From NCBI GenBank assembly GCA_951230915.1, contig OX579635.1:32054001-32118000 (forward strand): a stretch of 64,000 nt of DNA, read 5' to 3'. The translations under genes and the position numbers were made by a program. This document shows positions 46,715 to 58,191 of the stretch, one piece after another. Positions within the stretch are counted from its first letter, which is position 1. The number at the start of each line of letters is the position of its first letter. The notes beneath the pieces are model-generated. The model ran no database searches and had not been told where the DNA came from. It saw only the letters and a program-made list of their open reading frames with translations. The DNA is from Antitrichia curtipendula. Lineage: Eukaryota > Streptophyta > Bryopsida > Hypnales > Leucodontaceae.

Positions 46715-47001
46715 CAGGGTTGTCTATCCGAACGTGACGTGGGATTTTCACGTCCGGATGTCCGTCAGCGTCAATCCGGACGCGTCAGGATCAAAATTGT
46801 TTTTTTTTTTTTTCCAAAGATGGCCTGTCTGTCAACCTGGATGGACCGTCCACAGGGACGAACCAGCTGTCGACAGGACGGACGGACCGTCCAAAAAAAA
46901 AAAAAAAAAAAATTTTTTTAATTTTTTGAACGCCGGGGCTGAATCCTGATATCCATCCAGACATCCTGACGGACGGACAAGACGTGACAGAGACAACCCT
47001 G
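46715..47001. mobile_element. Small hAT MITE with 8-bp TSD and GC-rich subterminal repeats
   Basis: The left end CAGGGTTGTCTATCCGAACG and the complement of the right end CAGGGTTGTCTCTGTCACGT. Flanks are GTATATGG (46707-46714) and GTACACGG (47002-47009), an 8-bp hAT duplication with two C/T differences. The interior carries GTCCGGATGTCCGTC, GGACGGACGGACCGTCC and long A and T runs. It shares the GGACGG words of the arrays before the three minus-strand genes. Confidence 0.92.
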
Positions 47002-47364
47002 GTACACGGTCAATTTGAGATCAATCCTAAATGACAGACCAAAAACCAACATGCGGCTCTATCTACAAAGTTGTTAATCTAATCAAGAGACTCTTGATGG
47101 ATCAACTGACATGGGGAAGAGAGAAGAGGACATGGCACACCTTCCAAGTGGAAGGGCTAGAGGTGGTCAAAGGAAGTTCGACCCCCATAGACTTATCACT
47201 CATTTTAGTCATTTCTATTTAGTCTAGTTATTAATTTTTTTGTTGTTTCCCCATCCGCCTCGAACGGAGTCGACTTGGATCTATAGATAAGAAATGTGAG
47301 AAAACCGCCATCCGCCCTCAACGGAGTGAGTTTGGACTTGTGACAATTGTACAGATTGTACGTC

Positions 47365-48916
47365 ATGAATCAAACTCAATATTGTTGTCATCAGTGTAGC
47401 TTGCAACTCATGGATCGTGTTCAGGAAAGAAAGCTGGCTGTTGAATTGAAAAGTGTCGTAGGCGGCAGTGCAGCAGGTGAGTCTCTCTGTCACAATCATG
47501 TGCTTCAATTGAGCTTCAATAGTTTGGTGAATGACAGTGGATCTTCCAGGTTGTGCTTTGCATGGAGATCGTCGTGGCATTCTACAACTTCATGGAGTCC
47601 CTGGTCTGTTTTCTTGTGACATCGTGTAGTTCTGCAATTTGATACTGTAGTACTGATCTTTGTGTTGGAATTATTCAGGTACGTCCACGAAGGGCGTTCA
47701 GAGTGTGGTTGGGCCTTCACACTCACTGCTAGGAGTGCCTGGGCAGTCTGGTAGTGATGGAAATTTTGACGTAGTTCTGGTTGTTAAAAAAGCCAAGAAG
47801 GACAGATATCCTAATTGGCATGCCAATGAGATCTTGGCCCTCATCCAAGCGAAATGAGCTGTGTACAAGGAGCAATTGAAGTGTAAAGACGATCGTGAAC
47901 TGATGGTGCTGGATGCTAGTAAATGGCAGTGAATCAGCTCCGACCTCATGCGGACCGGCATTGCGACTTGTCACCGGGATGGTCCGTCTTGTAAGAGTAA
48001 ATGGAATCAACTCATTCTGGATTACAAGCGTCTGGTGGACTTCATCAATCGCAATGGATGCACTGCATCACAGTACTGGAAGATGCATCCTATAGAAAGG
48101 AAAAAGGAAGGACTGCCTCGATCCTTTTCTGAGGATGTGTTCATGACCATACACGAATGGTATGGTGACCACCCGGCTATTCAGCCACCGCACACTCGAG
48201 ATTTGCTTGCTGCAGATGACAAGAACTACAACATGCATGTTCAAACCAATGCTTTTGGACATTGCAGCCATGAAGAAGACGAGCACCACTTAGATGTATC
48301 CATTGTTGCAGATGCTAGCCAAGACTTCAGCGGTAGTACGCAGTCCCCTGTACCACAGTCGGACAACGCCAAAAATTATGCATTGCAGAGCTCCTCAATG
48401 CTGTCCGCCACATCGCCTCCCTTGCTTAGTCAAAAAGCCACCATTCCGCTCGGAGTCACACCAATCTTGCTGAGTTCATCAGGTAACAGTGAAGTGCCGC
48501 TACTGCATCGACCAGGGAGTATGGCTGCGAGGCGGAAGAGCCAGTCTGGGCACTCTTAGATCACGGAGGCAACTCGGGCATCAGAGGAGGCATTGAGCAG
48601 CCAACTTCAACACATGGCTGACGCTACCCGACTATAAGAGCAATCTAATAGGGACGTCCAGTTCGAACTATTCAATCAGCAAATGCTATATCGACGTGAT
48701 CGAGACCGAAGACTCAAAGACAGTGCACGCAAAATGTATACAAATGCTAGACTTGCCATTGAGAAGCAAGGAGAACTTGTGAAGTGCCTTGCTCAACTGT
48801 CATGTACTCTTACAATCGGGCTCCAGCATCGTGACTTGCCATCTTCCGTACCTGCAAGAGACGTCGTTCATGGACTGGAGTGTGCACAACCGCACGATCA
48901 AGCGTCAACCCCTTGA
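47365..48916 (+). pseudogene. Myb/SANT-like protein, probable PIF/Harbinger ORF1, broken only by stops
   Basis: Exon 1 runs 47365-47476 (ATG in GTCATGAAT) and ends at CAG/GTGAGT. The intron is 47477-47678 with acceptor TTATTCAG, and exon 2 joins in phase (GGSAAG-TSTKGVQS). The trihelix/Myb-SANT domain spans about 47800-48060: RYPNWHANEILALIQAK, stop, AVYKEQLKCKDDRELM, LDASKWQ, stop, then CKSKWNQLILDYKRLVDFIN. Both stops are TGA where Trp is expected. Further in-frame stops are a TAG at 48557 and a TAA at 48638, and the frame continues (RRDRDRRLKDSARKMYT) to 48916 with no frameshift. Myb-like ORF1 proteins help Harbinger transposases reach the nucleus and bind ends. The transposase at 53575-52271 is the likely partner, on the opposite strand. 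Confidence 0.8.
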
Positions 48917-49297
48917 AGATTATCGCCCATGGTAGTCAACTTTTGCGACCTTCATCGTCTATGCAATATGAGAGAAGCGCCGACCATTTCTGGCCTGTTG
49001 AATGCCTACTTCCGTTCATATACAACGGCAGTACTTTCTCTTATAACCTGTGACATGCAGCATTCAGAATATGCACATAGTTGTCATGTACATACAATTA
49101 TTCTAACAATGTCTAGCTTTTCCATATTATGTGTCATAGAAGGCGGCCAGTTTTTGAAGACGTTATTTTTTGGTCCACCGACCCACGGACCCTGTAACGA
49201 CTTCGTTGTACAACTGGTCTGCGAACTTCTAGGGTTGGTAACGGCAGTTATGACTTCACACTTCAGTGCTTCATACTGAATTTCAATGAGGGGGAAT

Positions 49298-49812
49298 TGT
49301 CCCTCACGAAACATTTTGTGAATTTGGAAAGGATGTTGTTTGATTCAAACTCCCTCTATATCGATTAACGTGATTCTCATTTGGATTCATTGTTTCTGTT
49401 CGGAGAGTCTTGCCTTGTTTAAAGAGTCGATCTGGCTGCTCTAATAATTGGTACGCACTACCGATCTGCTGAAAACTTGGTATGAGGCTGGATCATGATT
49501 CTGGATTGATGTTGATCGATCTGGAATTCATACTGATACTATGACATCTAGGAATTGGTAACAACAACTGAGAACTCTAAGAACTACACTGTGAAGTGTC
49601 GACAACAACCCAGTTTTGAAATTCTCACCACCAAAGACTTGTGCTCGACACGCTGTAACTCTTTGTGTTGAAAAAAAAGTTTCCTGTACATTGTTTCCAA
49701 GTTATGACATACATTGGAGGCCTATCAGGATTCAGCCTGGAAAACCGGCTTTTATCAACGCTCCTCCCTGGATCCTCATATTAGCCTCAGATTAGCTTCA
49801 AATCAGATTTCA
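49298..49812 (+). repeat. Probable 5' LTR of a Copia-type retrotransposon
   Basis: Starts TGTCCCTCACGAAAC and ends GATTTCA, four bases before a primer-binding site. The 515-bp length fits Copia LTRs. No second copy is in the window, so the limits rest on TG...CA and the adjacent site. Curiously, a purine run (GAGGGGGAA) precedes it, as expected before a 3' LTR. Confidence 0.65.
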
Positions 49813-49816
49813 TCTG

Positions 49817-49828
49817 TGGTATCAGAGC
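49817..49828 (+). other. Primer-binding site complementary to initiator-Met tRNA
   Basis: TGGTATCAGAGC is the classic plant LTR-retrotransposon primer-binding site, complementary to the 3' end of tRNA-iMet. It fixes the transcription direction as plus and places the LTR to its left. Confidence 0.9.
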
Positions 49829-49884
49829 ATACATCGATGCGCCTTAATTGATGAGCCTTGATTGATGCATATCTGTTGAAGAAC

Positions 49885-50262
49885 ATGTGTTTCCCGGAAA
49901 TACCCAAGGTTGAATTGCGGTCCAGTGAAGATGTATTCGACCTCCTGCTCACAAATGCAAAACGTATCGAGATAGAAAATCCAATTCATAATACGAACCC
50001 ATTCTTGAACCTCGATCTCGCTGAGAGATTCTTTCAACTTGAAATTCAACCTATTGACGTAGCTTCTGCAGAATCTAAAGATCTTGGACTCCCTTTGCAT
50101 CCTGATCTTGAAACTATTCCATATGGAGTAACTGATGCACCTATTTCTTATATTAATATGTTAAACCAACCCGGTCAATTCAATGAAATTAATCCTCAAT
50201 ATTTTGAGGATGAGGATGACCCTTATCTAATAATACCATACGCAATCTATCAAGAACTCTAA
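49885..50262 (+). CDS. Unidentified small acidic ORF between primer-binding site and gag
   Basis: An ATG at 49885 opens a 125-codon frame ending six bases before the gag-like ATG (50268). The composition is acidic and Pro/Asn/Leu-rich (PKVELRSSEDVFDLLLTNAK, NPQYFEDEDDPYLIIPYAIY). I recognise no domain. An extra ORF before gag is not usual in Copia elements. Its tight spacing suggests it belongs to the element, translated first or by reinitiation. Confidence 0.45.
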   Translation: MCFPEIPKVELRSSEDVFDLLLTNAKRIEIENPIHNTNPFLNLDLAERFFQLEIQPIDVASAESKDLGLPLHPDLETIPYGVTDAPISYINMLNQPGQFNEINPQYFEDEDDPYLIIPYAIYQEL

Positions 50263-50267
50263 ATATC

Positions 50268-50594
50268 ATGGCTTCTCCTGTTGTAAGCTCAGCTCCCCGA
50301 GCTTATTCGATACCAGCACTCAGTGCTGGAAACTACGCCACATGGTGTATCAAGGTTGAGATGGTTTTGACCCGCACCTTGACTTCGCAAGTCGATCGCT
50401 CCCCCGACTTGTCCCATTTTCCTGCACCTGTGATCACAGAACCCCAACTACCCCAAACTGGATTCTCCTCGACACTTGCAATCACAGAACCCCAACATAC
50501 GCCATCAACACCAGACCTGATGTCACTCAAGAATCACGACGGAATTACTCGGGAATCGATATCAAAAGCAATGTGTGGAATTAACAGAATGTGA
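50268..50594 (+). pseudogene. Copia-type gag N-terminal fragment
   Basis: MASPVVSS...IPALSAGNYATWCIKVEM matches the common start of plant Copia gag proteins (GxNYxxWxxxME). The frame stops at 50592 and weak gag-like reading continues with stops to about 50870 (CKVEVTLQSFKINAPV). No protease, integrase, RT or 3' LTR follows before the Harbinger region, so the element is truncated or a non-autonomous derivative. Confidence 0.65.
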
Positions 50595-52270
50595 CATGGG
50601 GAACAACGCCTTCCCCACTAGGCTTTACAGTGGAAAACTCCGTAATTGCTCTTCCGCAGTAACCGTCGTCAAGCCACTTGTGAAATCCAGATGTTATAGC
50701 ATGGTCATAACAAGGCCATACCTATAACAACAGCAACGTGTAAAGTTGAGGTTACACTTCAAAGTTTTAAAATCAATGCTCCCGTGTCAAGAAGAATCCC
50801 AATCTTGAAAGAACACTCTGCAAACGGAACATATGTTTCTGAGTCCCATCTATTCAATTAGGCCGTCACATTAAATCATCCTAGTAAGTAACAATAGGAT
50901 CTCCTCTCCTCAAAGTCACCAATACATCGCGGCTTCGATGCTTACGTGAGTTCTTAAAATTGCATTCATTTCTGCTCATCTTATCAACATCATGTACTGA
51001 ACATTTTGACACCCCGTGTTTGTAAATCCAGTCTCTTAGGTGATGTCTGTTATTAGACGGCAAATGTCATGGAAAGATGAGTTTTTCAGGTCGGTATTTC
51101 TTTCTGGAACGAGCTTCTGGGGGCTGAAGGAAGCAATGGCAAATTCTCCGGATTGTATGTTAACAAGAAATCCACCTACTCCTTCACGTCCACCGGCTTC
51201 CAACAAAATATGTATAGATCATGCATAAGGTAACCATTATTTCAACAGGAAGTATATTTACTACCCTCAGCTGACTGAAATTGATACTTGTTAGAAGTTC
51301 AAGGAATTCCAAAGCATTGAAATGCTGTATGAAAATGCAATAGTCAAAGTTGATCGAAAATTGATACTAGACTTTGCCCAGTCAAAATCTGTAGAGATCT
51401 TGTTATTCAGTACCATAATTTCAAATGTAGATTGCCACCAACACCTGCTGAACAAACAGTCAGTTCTAATTCCTGGCACTCCGAACCAGTTTGTGAAGCT
51501 CTAAATGTGTCTTTGCATATGCTTCTCACATGTCCTGTCAATGCCGACTCACTTTCGGGGACCACAAACAAGACTGTCAGTACTATTCGAAGTCTTCAAA
51601 CAAAGTTGGCCACGATTGGAAGGAAGACTGCATTTCATTAGAATGGATGACAGTAGAGCACAGAGAGTAAAAATTCACAGCCTCTACAGAAATGAGAGAT
51701 GTACAGTGATAAAACACTAGGATACCATCAATACTATCAAAGGCACGTGAAGCAATGTATAGGAGTTGTGTGTTAACTACATGAACTGAAACGGACCTCA
51801 GGGCTTAACAAAGTGTAGTCATGTTAGCCCTGGAAAAAAAAGGATTCACATGAAGCTACGCATGGTATATAGTTTTTGTGAATGGAAAAACGCGTACTGA
51901 AATGCTGTCTTGGTGGCCCGGAATATGTCTATGTACACATCCAACATGTCCACCTCTTTTTACTACATCTGTGTTCACTAAGAACATGTGGCTAGTGAAC
52001 TACAAAGACTGAAGGCTGTTGATCTACTCTTTCACCCAGGTTCGATGTGAAGGAAGCTGCAAGGCATGACAGTGGCAGCGTTGAAAAACAGGATCTCCCA
52101 CTTCAATGAAAACATCGCTCTATGAAAAGAATGTAATGCTACAGCAGGGCTAATACAACAAGAGAAACCATCACACAACAATGATAATAGTGCAAATGCA
52201 AGTTAGGGTACACGTACGTGAAAACTCAAAAACGAGCGATCCTCTACAGTGTGAGGAAGACTCCAAGCTC
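50595..52270. other. Unassigned interval between the gag fragment and the Harbinger transposase
   Basis: No ORF with a recognisable domain. It probably contains the rest of the truncated retroelement and the 3' part of the Harbinger element. A minus-strand non-coding tail of the transposase gene is likely around 52170-52270. Confidence 0.4.
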
Positions 52271-53575
52271 TCAACGCTTTTGTTGTCCCTCGTCGTCGTC
52301 AGGTACAGCCCTGAAGTTGTCCCCTTGGTCGGCGATGAGAGCTGCTCCTTCTTCATTGGATCTAAGTCGTCCTTCACGACAGAGCACGGCTAACAATGTG
52401 TCGACGTCCTCATGCGACTGCTTCAGGAGGATGTTGTGCAGTATAGCACAGCAGATTATGACGTCCGGCATGAAAGCAACGTCCAATTCAGTTTTTTGAT
52501 GTAACTCTCTGAAAGTCTACTTCAGTAGAGCGAAAGCATTCTCAACAACCGCTCTGCCCTTGCTTAATTTTCTGTTGGACATAGCATCTGTCATAGGCAA
52601 AGCTACTACCTGTCGATGAGAAACCATTAGCCAAGGTAGGAGAGGATACCCTGCATTGCCAAGTAAGTAGGGGGAAAAGCCTGAAATGCCAGAATGGCCT
52701 TGCCAAATAGTTCCAACTTGTCCGCGTTCAAAGAGAGTGGAGCGTTGCAGCATTCGTGCGTCATTTGTTGAGCCAGGCATGCCCACACAGAGGTCTAGAA
52801 AACGCTTTTTGTTGTCAACCACGGCCTGACAATTGATTATAAATCCACCTGATTTAAAGTAAAAATAATCTGAAGCTCCTAAATGCGGCTTTGCAATATG
52901 AAAGTGAGTCCCATCAATTGCCCCCATAACGGCAGGTAAACCACACAAGTCCTTGAAATCAGCAGCTATGTCTGGAATACCCTCATGAAACGGCCAGCTA
53001 ATTTCATTGCGCAATGCGACATTTATAGCATGAACAACTTGTCGTAGCATAATGGAAACCGTGCTTCGTCCCACAGCAAAAAGTTCACTATAAATCAACA
53101 GACTGGCACCATGGCTCAATTTAAATAGAGTGCAAGCGACGTGCACCGTCACTGGAACTGCCAGGTGATACTTTGTGTCTTTTTTCTTCACGGCATCTGA
53201 AAGAAGCTGAGACATCTGAAGCACGCATCGTTTGGTCATGCGGAACATCTGCATCCAGCGGGCATCATTGTACTCCTCCAAAAGAAAACGGGAAAACCAA
53301 TCTGTGGATCTCGGTTTTACCCAGAAATCCAAGTCTTCATCAATTGCTATCAAAGTGCAGCACATTTGGTAGTGGTGTAGCGACGCAGCAGTGGCCGCTT
53401 CTAGTACCCTTGTCTGACCTTCCAGAAGGGCTTGTGATTGAAAACTGTCGACGCTAGATTCCTCTTCCTCTGGCGCAGCTGCGAACATTGAAAGTACATG
53501 ATTTGTCTGAAAAAGCATCAGCAAAATGATCGAAGCCAATGACAGGAACTCCGCATTACTGTTGATGACGTCCAT
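52271..53575 (-). pseudogene. PIF/Harbinger (HARBI1-like, DDE_Tnp_4) transposase, one in-frame stop
   Basis: The start at 53575 has a strong context (ACCATGG). Numbering from it, an N-terminal helical part precedes the DDE domain: VMGAIDGTHFHI with Asp221, VGMPGSTNDARML with Asp272, GRAVVENAFALLK with Glu345, and the family's LLGNAGYPLLPWLM block (usually GDxGYPL, here Asn). Thus all three catalytic acids are present. A TAG (52517-52519) follows at codon 353 where Trp is expected (ALLK-stop-TFRELHQ), then the conserved PDVIICCAILHNILL and a basic end to 52271. In the family this enzyme cuts at TWA targets. A single G-to-A nonsense change is all that visibly separates it from an intact gene. 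The Myb/SANT gene at 47365 would be its companion. Confidence 0.9.
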
Positions 53576-55577
53576 GGTCTGCAAACCTTGCACTTCAATA
53601 GTGAAACTGCGCAATAAAAAGACGAATTCATATGTCAGACGATTGCACAGGCAGCGACGGAAGTCCAAGGGAACCGTCAAGCAGCAATCTTCTTTGAAAG
53701 GCAAATTTTTTGTCCCAAGATCACACACAAATATGCTTTTGCATGTTCATTACAGATTGAATTGTACCTTCCCAGTCCTTCAGTACAGAAGCATGTCCAC
53801 GACCAAACCCTAAAGCAGAGTACTTTGAATTCGAAGATCTCGGTGCCACAAGCAAGGTTGTCAGAGAACTTTACTGATTCAAAATAAAGTACTGGCGTTA
53901 TGAAAAAAACATACCAAAGAATGGATGCGACTGAAGGTGCTCACTATTCCACTCCAATTTTGTTGTTGCTCACACAACACTTCAATCCCCTTGGCACTAG
54001 GTGAGCTCCAACTGAAGTCTAAACCCTAACTACATCACCACACACTTTCCGTCCTCTATGTGTGTACTACACTTCCCACCGCAGGTGCTCTAACAAAGAC
54101 AGCACGATTGAAGCATTTTGCTTCAAACAACGACGCTCCAAATTACAATAGACACTGCCAATACAATGATGATCTAAAATACACTAGACATTGCCGCGAT
54201 ACATTGGTTTTCGGCATTTCAGAGGCGACCTAAAAAAATTCGTTGCACCCTAAAAACTACAAACTACTACGACTACACGTTCTTCTACATTGACATCAGC
54301 TAATTTCTTGTTTTAATTTGCATCCTACTGTGAACACAATGTGTTTATGTAACGCCAACCGCTAATCCTTAAATGCTCTGTGTCTCAGTACCGCGCGATA
54401 GCGGCACTTTCTACTTCGGTCCACGCTTATTGACTCCTTCCGCCTTCTACAACCGTTGCTCATTAACAGCAGGTGCGACAGCACCCTATGCCTTATAGGA
54501 TGCAAGCAGTGATTGCAGCTAGAAGTGGTAGCATGAAATGGTGGATAGTATGTAACAAAAAGCTTTCTTGATGTACAATTTCTCAAATTTATAATGCAAA
54601 CTTGTTAGACCATCAAACTAGATTCTATTATCTTTGCAATGCATTTCATAGCTCAAAAATGCATTCAATTCTGAAACTACAAGAGAGCATTTTGAAGTTT
54701 AGTGATTTCAACACTGATTCACCTTAGAAAAAAAAGTTGAATTATTTATTATTGTACTTGATTGTACATTTTGGTGGTGTATGGTGATTGGGACATGGCA
54801 AATAGTTTCTTAGTCTAGTTATAGAGCAATGAAACACTTCTTGTGTTTTTTGTAATGTGTCAAAATAACTATGAATTGGTGTTTTTTTAAAGACCTTTTC
54901 TTCAACACATACTTTCGTAAGCAACTGAACAATTTGAATACGGAAATGCACCAATCAATTTACATTTAGACAATTGCCTTCCTAACAACTCTCATATCAT
55001 ATGTGGTGGCTGGTGTTGGCACATGTATTCAAGTTCCATAAACTGGGCTAATGGTTTGCTACATAGCAATTGATGATGTTTGTTTTCCAAGTACATAATG
55101 GTGCAAGTTGTTGTTTTTCATTTTTTATGAAGTGCCAAAGTGCCAATATTAAATGTTATAGCAATGTTCCAAATTTCAACATTCATCCACATATTTGATA
55201 GAAAATATCACATTAGTGCATATCACATATCTACAATTATGTTCATTTATAATTTGGCAAATTCATCCAAGATTTTTTTTAATTTAATTTAATTTGGCAA
55301 TTTTCAGCCCTTTCATTACCATTTTGTTCCAAGGGCTTGGTATTAGTCCCATTATTTTGATGAAAATGGTCGACAAACTAAAAAAAAAAATCCACTGTAA
55401 TGGTGTTGAAAGTTCAAGTGACACTTTGGTCTTAGAAGTTGAAGTGGTTGGGTGTGTTGATGGGAATGATTTTCTTCCAATGAGGATATACCATCTGTAC
55501 AAGGATTATTTTATTGGCTTGCTTTCAAATGGCTTTGTACATGGTTTATTTCTATCTAACTATCTAATCAAAAGTGG
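53576..55577. other. 5' flank of the transposase and unassigned AT-rich sequence
   Basis: A longer upstream reading (MCDLGTKNLPFKEDCC..., from 53728) lacks homology and is probably 5' UTR or intron. No inverted terminal repeat could be matched to the 47.2-kb side. From 54590 the sequence is AT-rich with no gene. Confidence 0.45.
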
Positions 55578-55579
55578 TA

Positions 55580-56147
55580 CTCCCTCCGTCCCAAAATGTT
55601 CTTCCTGTTGGCCTTCATTTTTTGTCCCAAAATAATCTTCCTGTTGTACTTTGTGAGCTGCAAGTTGGCCAAATTTAACTTTTGGTTGTTCTCTAGGACT
55701 AACAAAACAATTCCAAGCAATAGTTCCCCCTCCATCTATGCAATCACTAATCAAAAGACAAATAAAATGGTTGAAGGGGTCAATCAACACTTTTTGTTTT
55801 TATTTTTTGCATCTCTTTGAATATTATCTAATTGAAGGAGATGAAGGTTTTGGGAGGCAAAATATAGGTCCACATATGGTCTTTGACTTATACTAACTAC
55901 CCACAAAATGACGACCTCACACTCAATAATTAAATAACCACTGGTGCTCCTTAAAAATACCCAAAAAATTTCACTTTTCAATAATCCAAAACTACACTTT
56001 AAAAAGGGCTTCAAAACTCAAAGTTTCAAGGGCAATAGGAGTGCACCAAACTCCATATGTAGTGCAAAATAGGCTTTAAAAATGTTATTTTTAGTCTTAA
56101 TCCGGAACATTTTGTCTAATAGGAAGATCATTTTGGGACGGAGGGAG
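55580..56147. mobile_element. Stowaway-type (Tc1/mariner) MITE, TA TSD
   Basis: The left end CTCCCTCCGTCCCAAAATGT and the complement of the right end CTCCCTCCGTCCCAAAATGA are the widespread plant mariner/Stowaway terminus. TA at 55578-55579 and 56148-56149. 568 bp with no transposase; the similarity extends inward (TCTTCCTRTT). Confidence 0.93.
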
Positions 56148-56149
56148 TA

Positions 56150-56925
56150 GTAAATGTCATACACTTCACTATTAATACATGAAAAAGTATGTTAAAGGCC
56201 TTCCTACTATCAACAATGAATGGAATAAATGTAACAATAATGAATCAAACACAATTTTCTTGCATGTATTCTACAATATGGGCATTTTATTTTCAACAAA
56301 TGCATAATTGGATTGTAGAAATATAGACACTAGATTCAATTAAATGATATAGATATATTCAAGTAGATAAGGTCTTAATAGAAGTTAAATTTGTTTAAGT
56401 AGGTATTTACACTCAAATTTACTAAATCAATTCTTTCACCTTCTTATTAGTAGAATGTAAATAATTTCTTTCACCAAATAAAAAAATTGAACATAAACAT
56501 GCCAAAGTATACCATCTACTTATCCAATTTTTGGAAGAAAAAGAAATTCTATTAGATATAAATGAATAATACTTACTAGAAATAATAAAATGTAGTTTCT
56601 TTTACATTGAAAGCATCTTTTTTTCTCATTCCTTGAACATTTTAAATGTGGTTTTTTCTCAAACTTTATTAGTTTTAATTCATATTCCTCATATAAATAA
56701 CAAGATCCTAATTTCATATCATCATTTTCATTTTGAAGTTAGAAGTTTTTTTATTCTATTCTTCCTTGTCTATTTTTTTATTTTTTTCTGTATATTATCC
56801 TCTTGGAATCAAGATGGTACAATTAATACAATCCAAAACACTTCCCTAGCTTAATTTTAACCAGAAATTACACTTACAAAGGTGCAATGTTTTTAAGACG
56901 TTACTCTTCTAAACTCATCAGATAA
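56150..56925. other. AT-rich spacer without a recognisable gene
   Basis: Only short composition-driven ORFs. No repeat ends found. Confidence 0.55.
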
Positions 56926-58191
56926 TTAATTCCTAAAGTCCTAGGACTTTTTTTCATCAAAAAACAGACAATACCCCCATATCTACTGTAAATAAAAAAA
57001 AACTTTGCAATTTTTTTTTTTGCATATTCAAATATAGGATCTTGGACTAGATTAATGTAAAAATATGTTGAAGAATTTTCAAAAAATATAACCACCTATA
57101 TTGCAAGATATTTGCATTTAAAGTGTAGAAAACGATTTTTTGTGTACCTCTTGTGACTAGAATATTTGACTTTGAATCTTCTTCATTTAAAATTTTTGCA
57201 CCAAAGATTTTGGTTTTAAATTTTTTTATGATGACAAATTAAGTGTTAATTTGGAAAAAATAAATTCAAAACAACAACTTGATTTTCATTCTTGAAAAAA
57301 TGTTAAATAGAAGTAAGTATGATATTGAAGGAAAAAATGTTAGGTAAATCTAAGCATAATATTGAAGGAAAAAATAAATTGTTGATAGTTCTAAGATGGA
57401 ATTGAAACACATGAATTCCACAAATCTAACATATTCTTTTCTCAAGAAGATGCTATAGTCACTAGAAGAAAATGAGGGTTTTTGAGACTACACTATGCAA
57501 TTGGTTTTTCAGTTGCATGGGACACTTGTGACTAGTTTGCAACTGGTGATAATTTGGAGACCTGTAATTGTAGTAGACACCCTAAAATCTAAGAAAAAGG
57601 TGTAGCAATTGCAAAAGTTACACCTCATATGTGACTCATTTACGACTTGTTTGCAACTTGTAGATTTGTAGATTTGTAAAATATTAATCTCAATGATTTG
57701 TAGATTTCAAATTTTCATATCTACCTTCTTTCTAGATTTTAGAATTTTAGAACTAGCTTTTTCTAGATTTTTGAAATTCAAATCTACCTTTTTTTAGATT
57801 TCAAAATTTCATATCTACTTTCTTCCTAGATTCCAAAAATTCAAAGACTAGTATTTAATAGATTTCATTGGTTTATGATACCTTACAATTTCATAGATTT
57901 TAAAATTTCTTGGATTTTAAATATTTTTTTATTTCCATAGATTGTAGAAATCTACAAATATAGAAATCTATACTTTATAATACAAATCGTTGAAATTGTA
58001 GAATTATTAGAATTCTATCAACAAGATTTATTGCATAAGATTGTAACAACTTACAAATTTTATATGCCCAACTGAATGGTATTCTTTACAATTGATATGG
58101 GACAACTGATATAAGACAAATGGGAAAGAACTTTGGAGGCAACTAGGAAACAACTAGAAATTGACTAAGAAACAACTAGTGTACGACTTAA

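Noticed and set aside
47281..47580. Minus-strand 99-codon ORF opposite Myb/SANT exon 1
   Set aside because: Shadow frame; the plus strand has a good start, consensus splice sites and a recognisable domain.
53576..53728. Upstream start for the Harbinger transposase
   Set aside because: The 51 extra residues lack family similarity, and the ATG at 53575 has a strong ACCATGG context.
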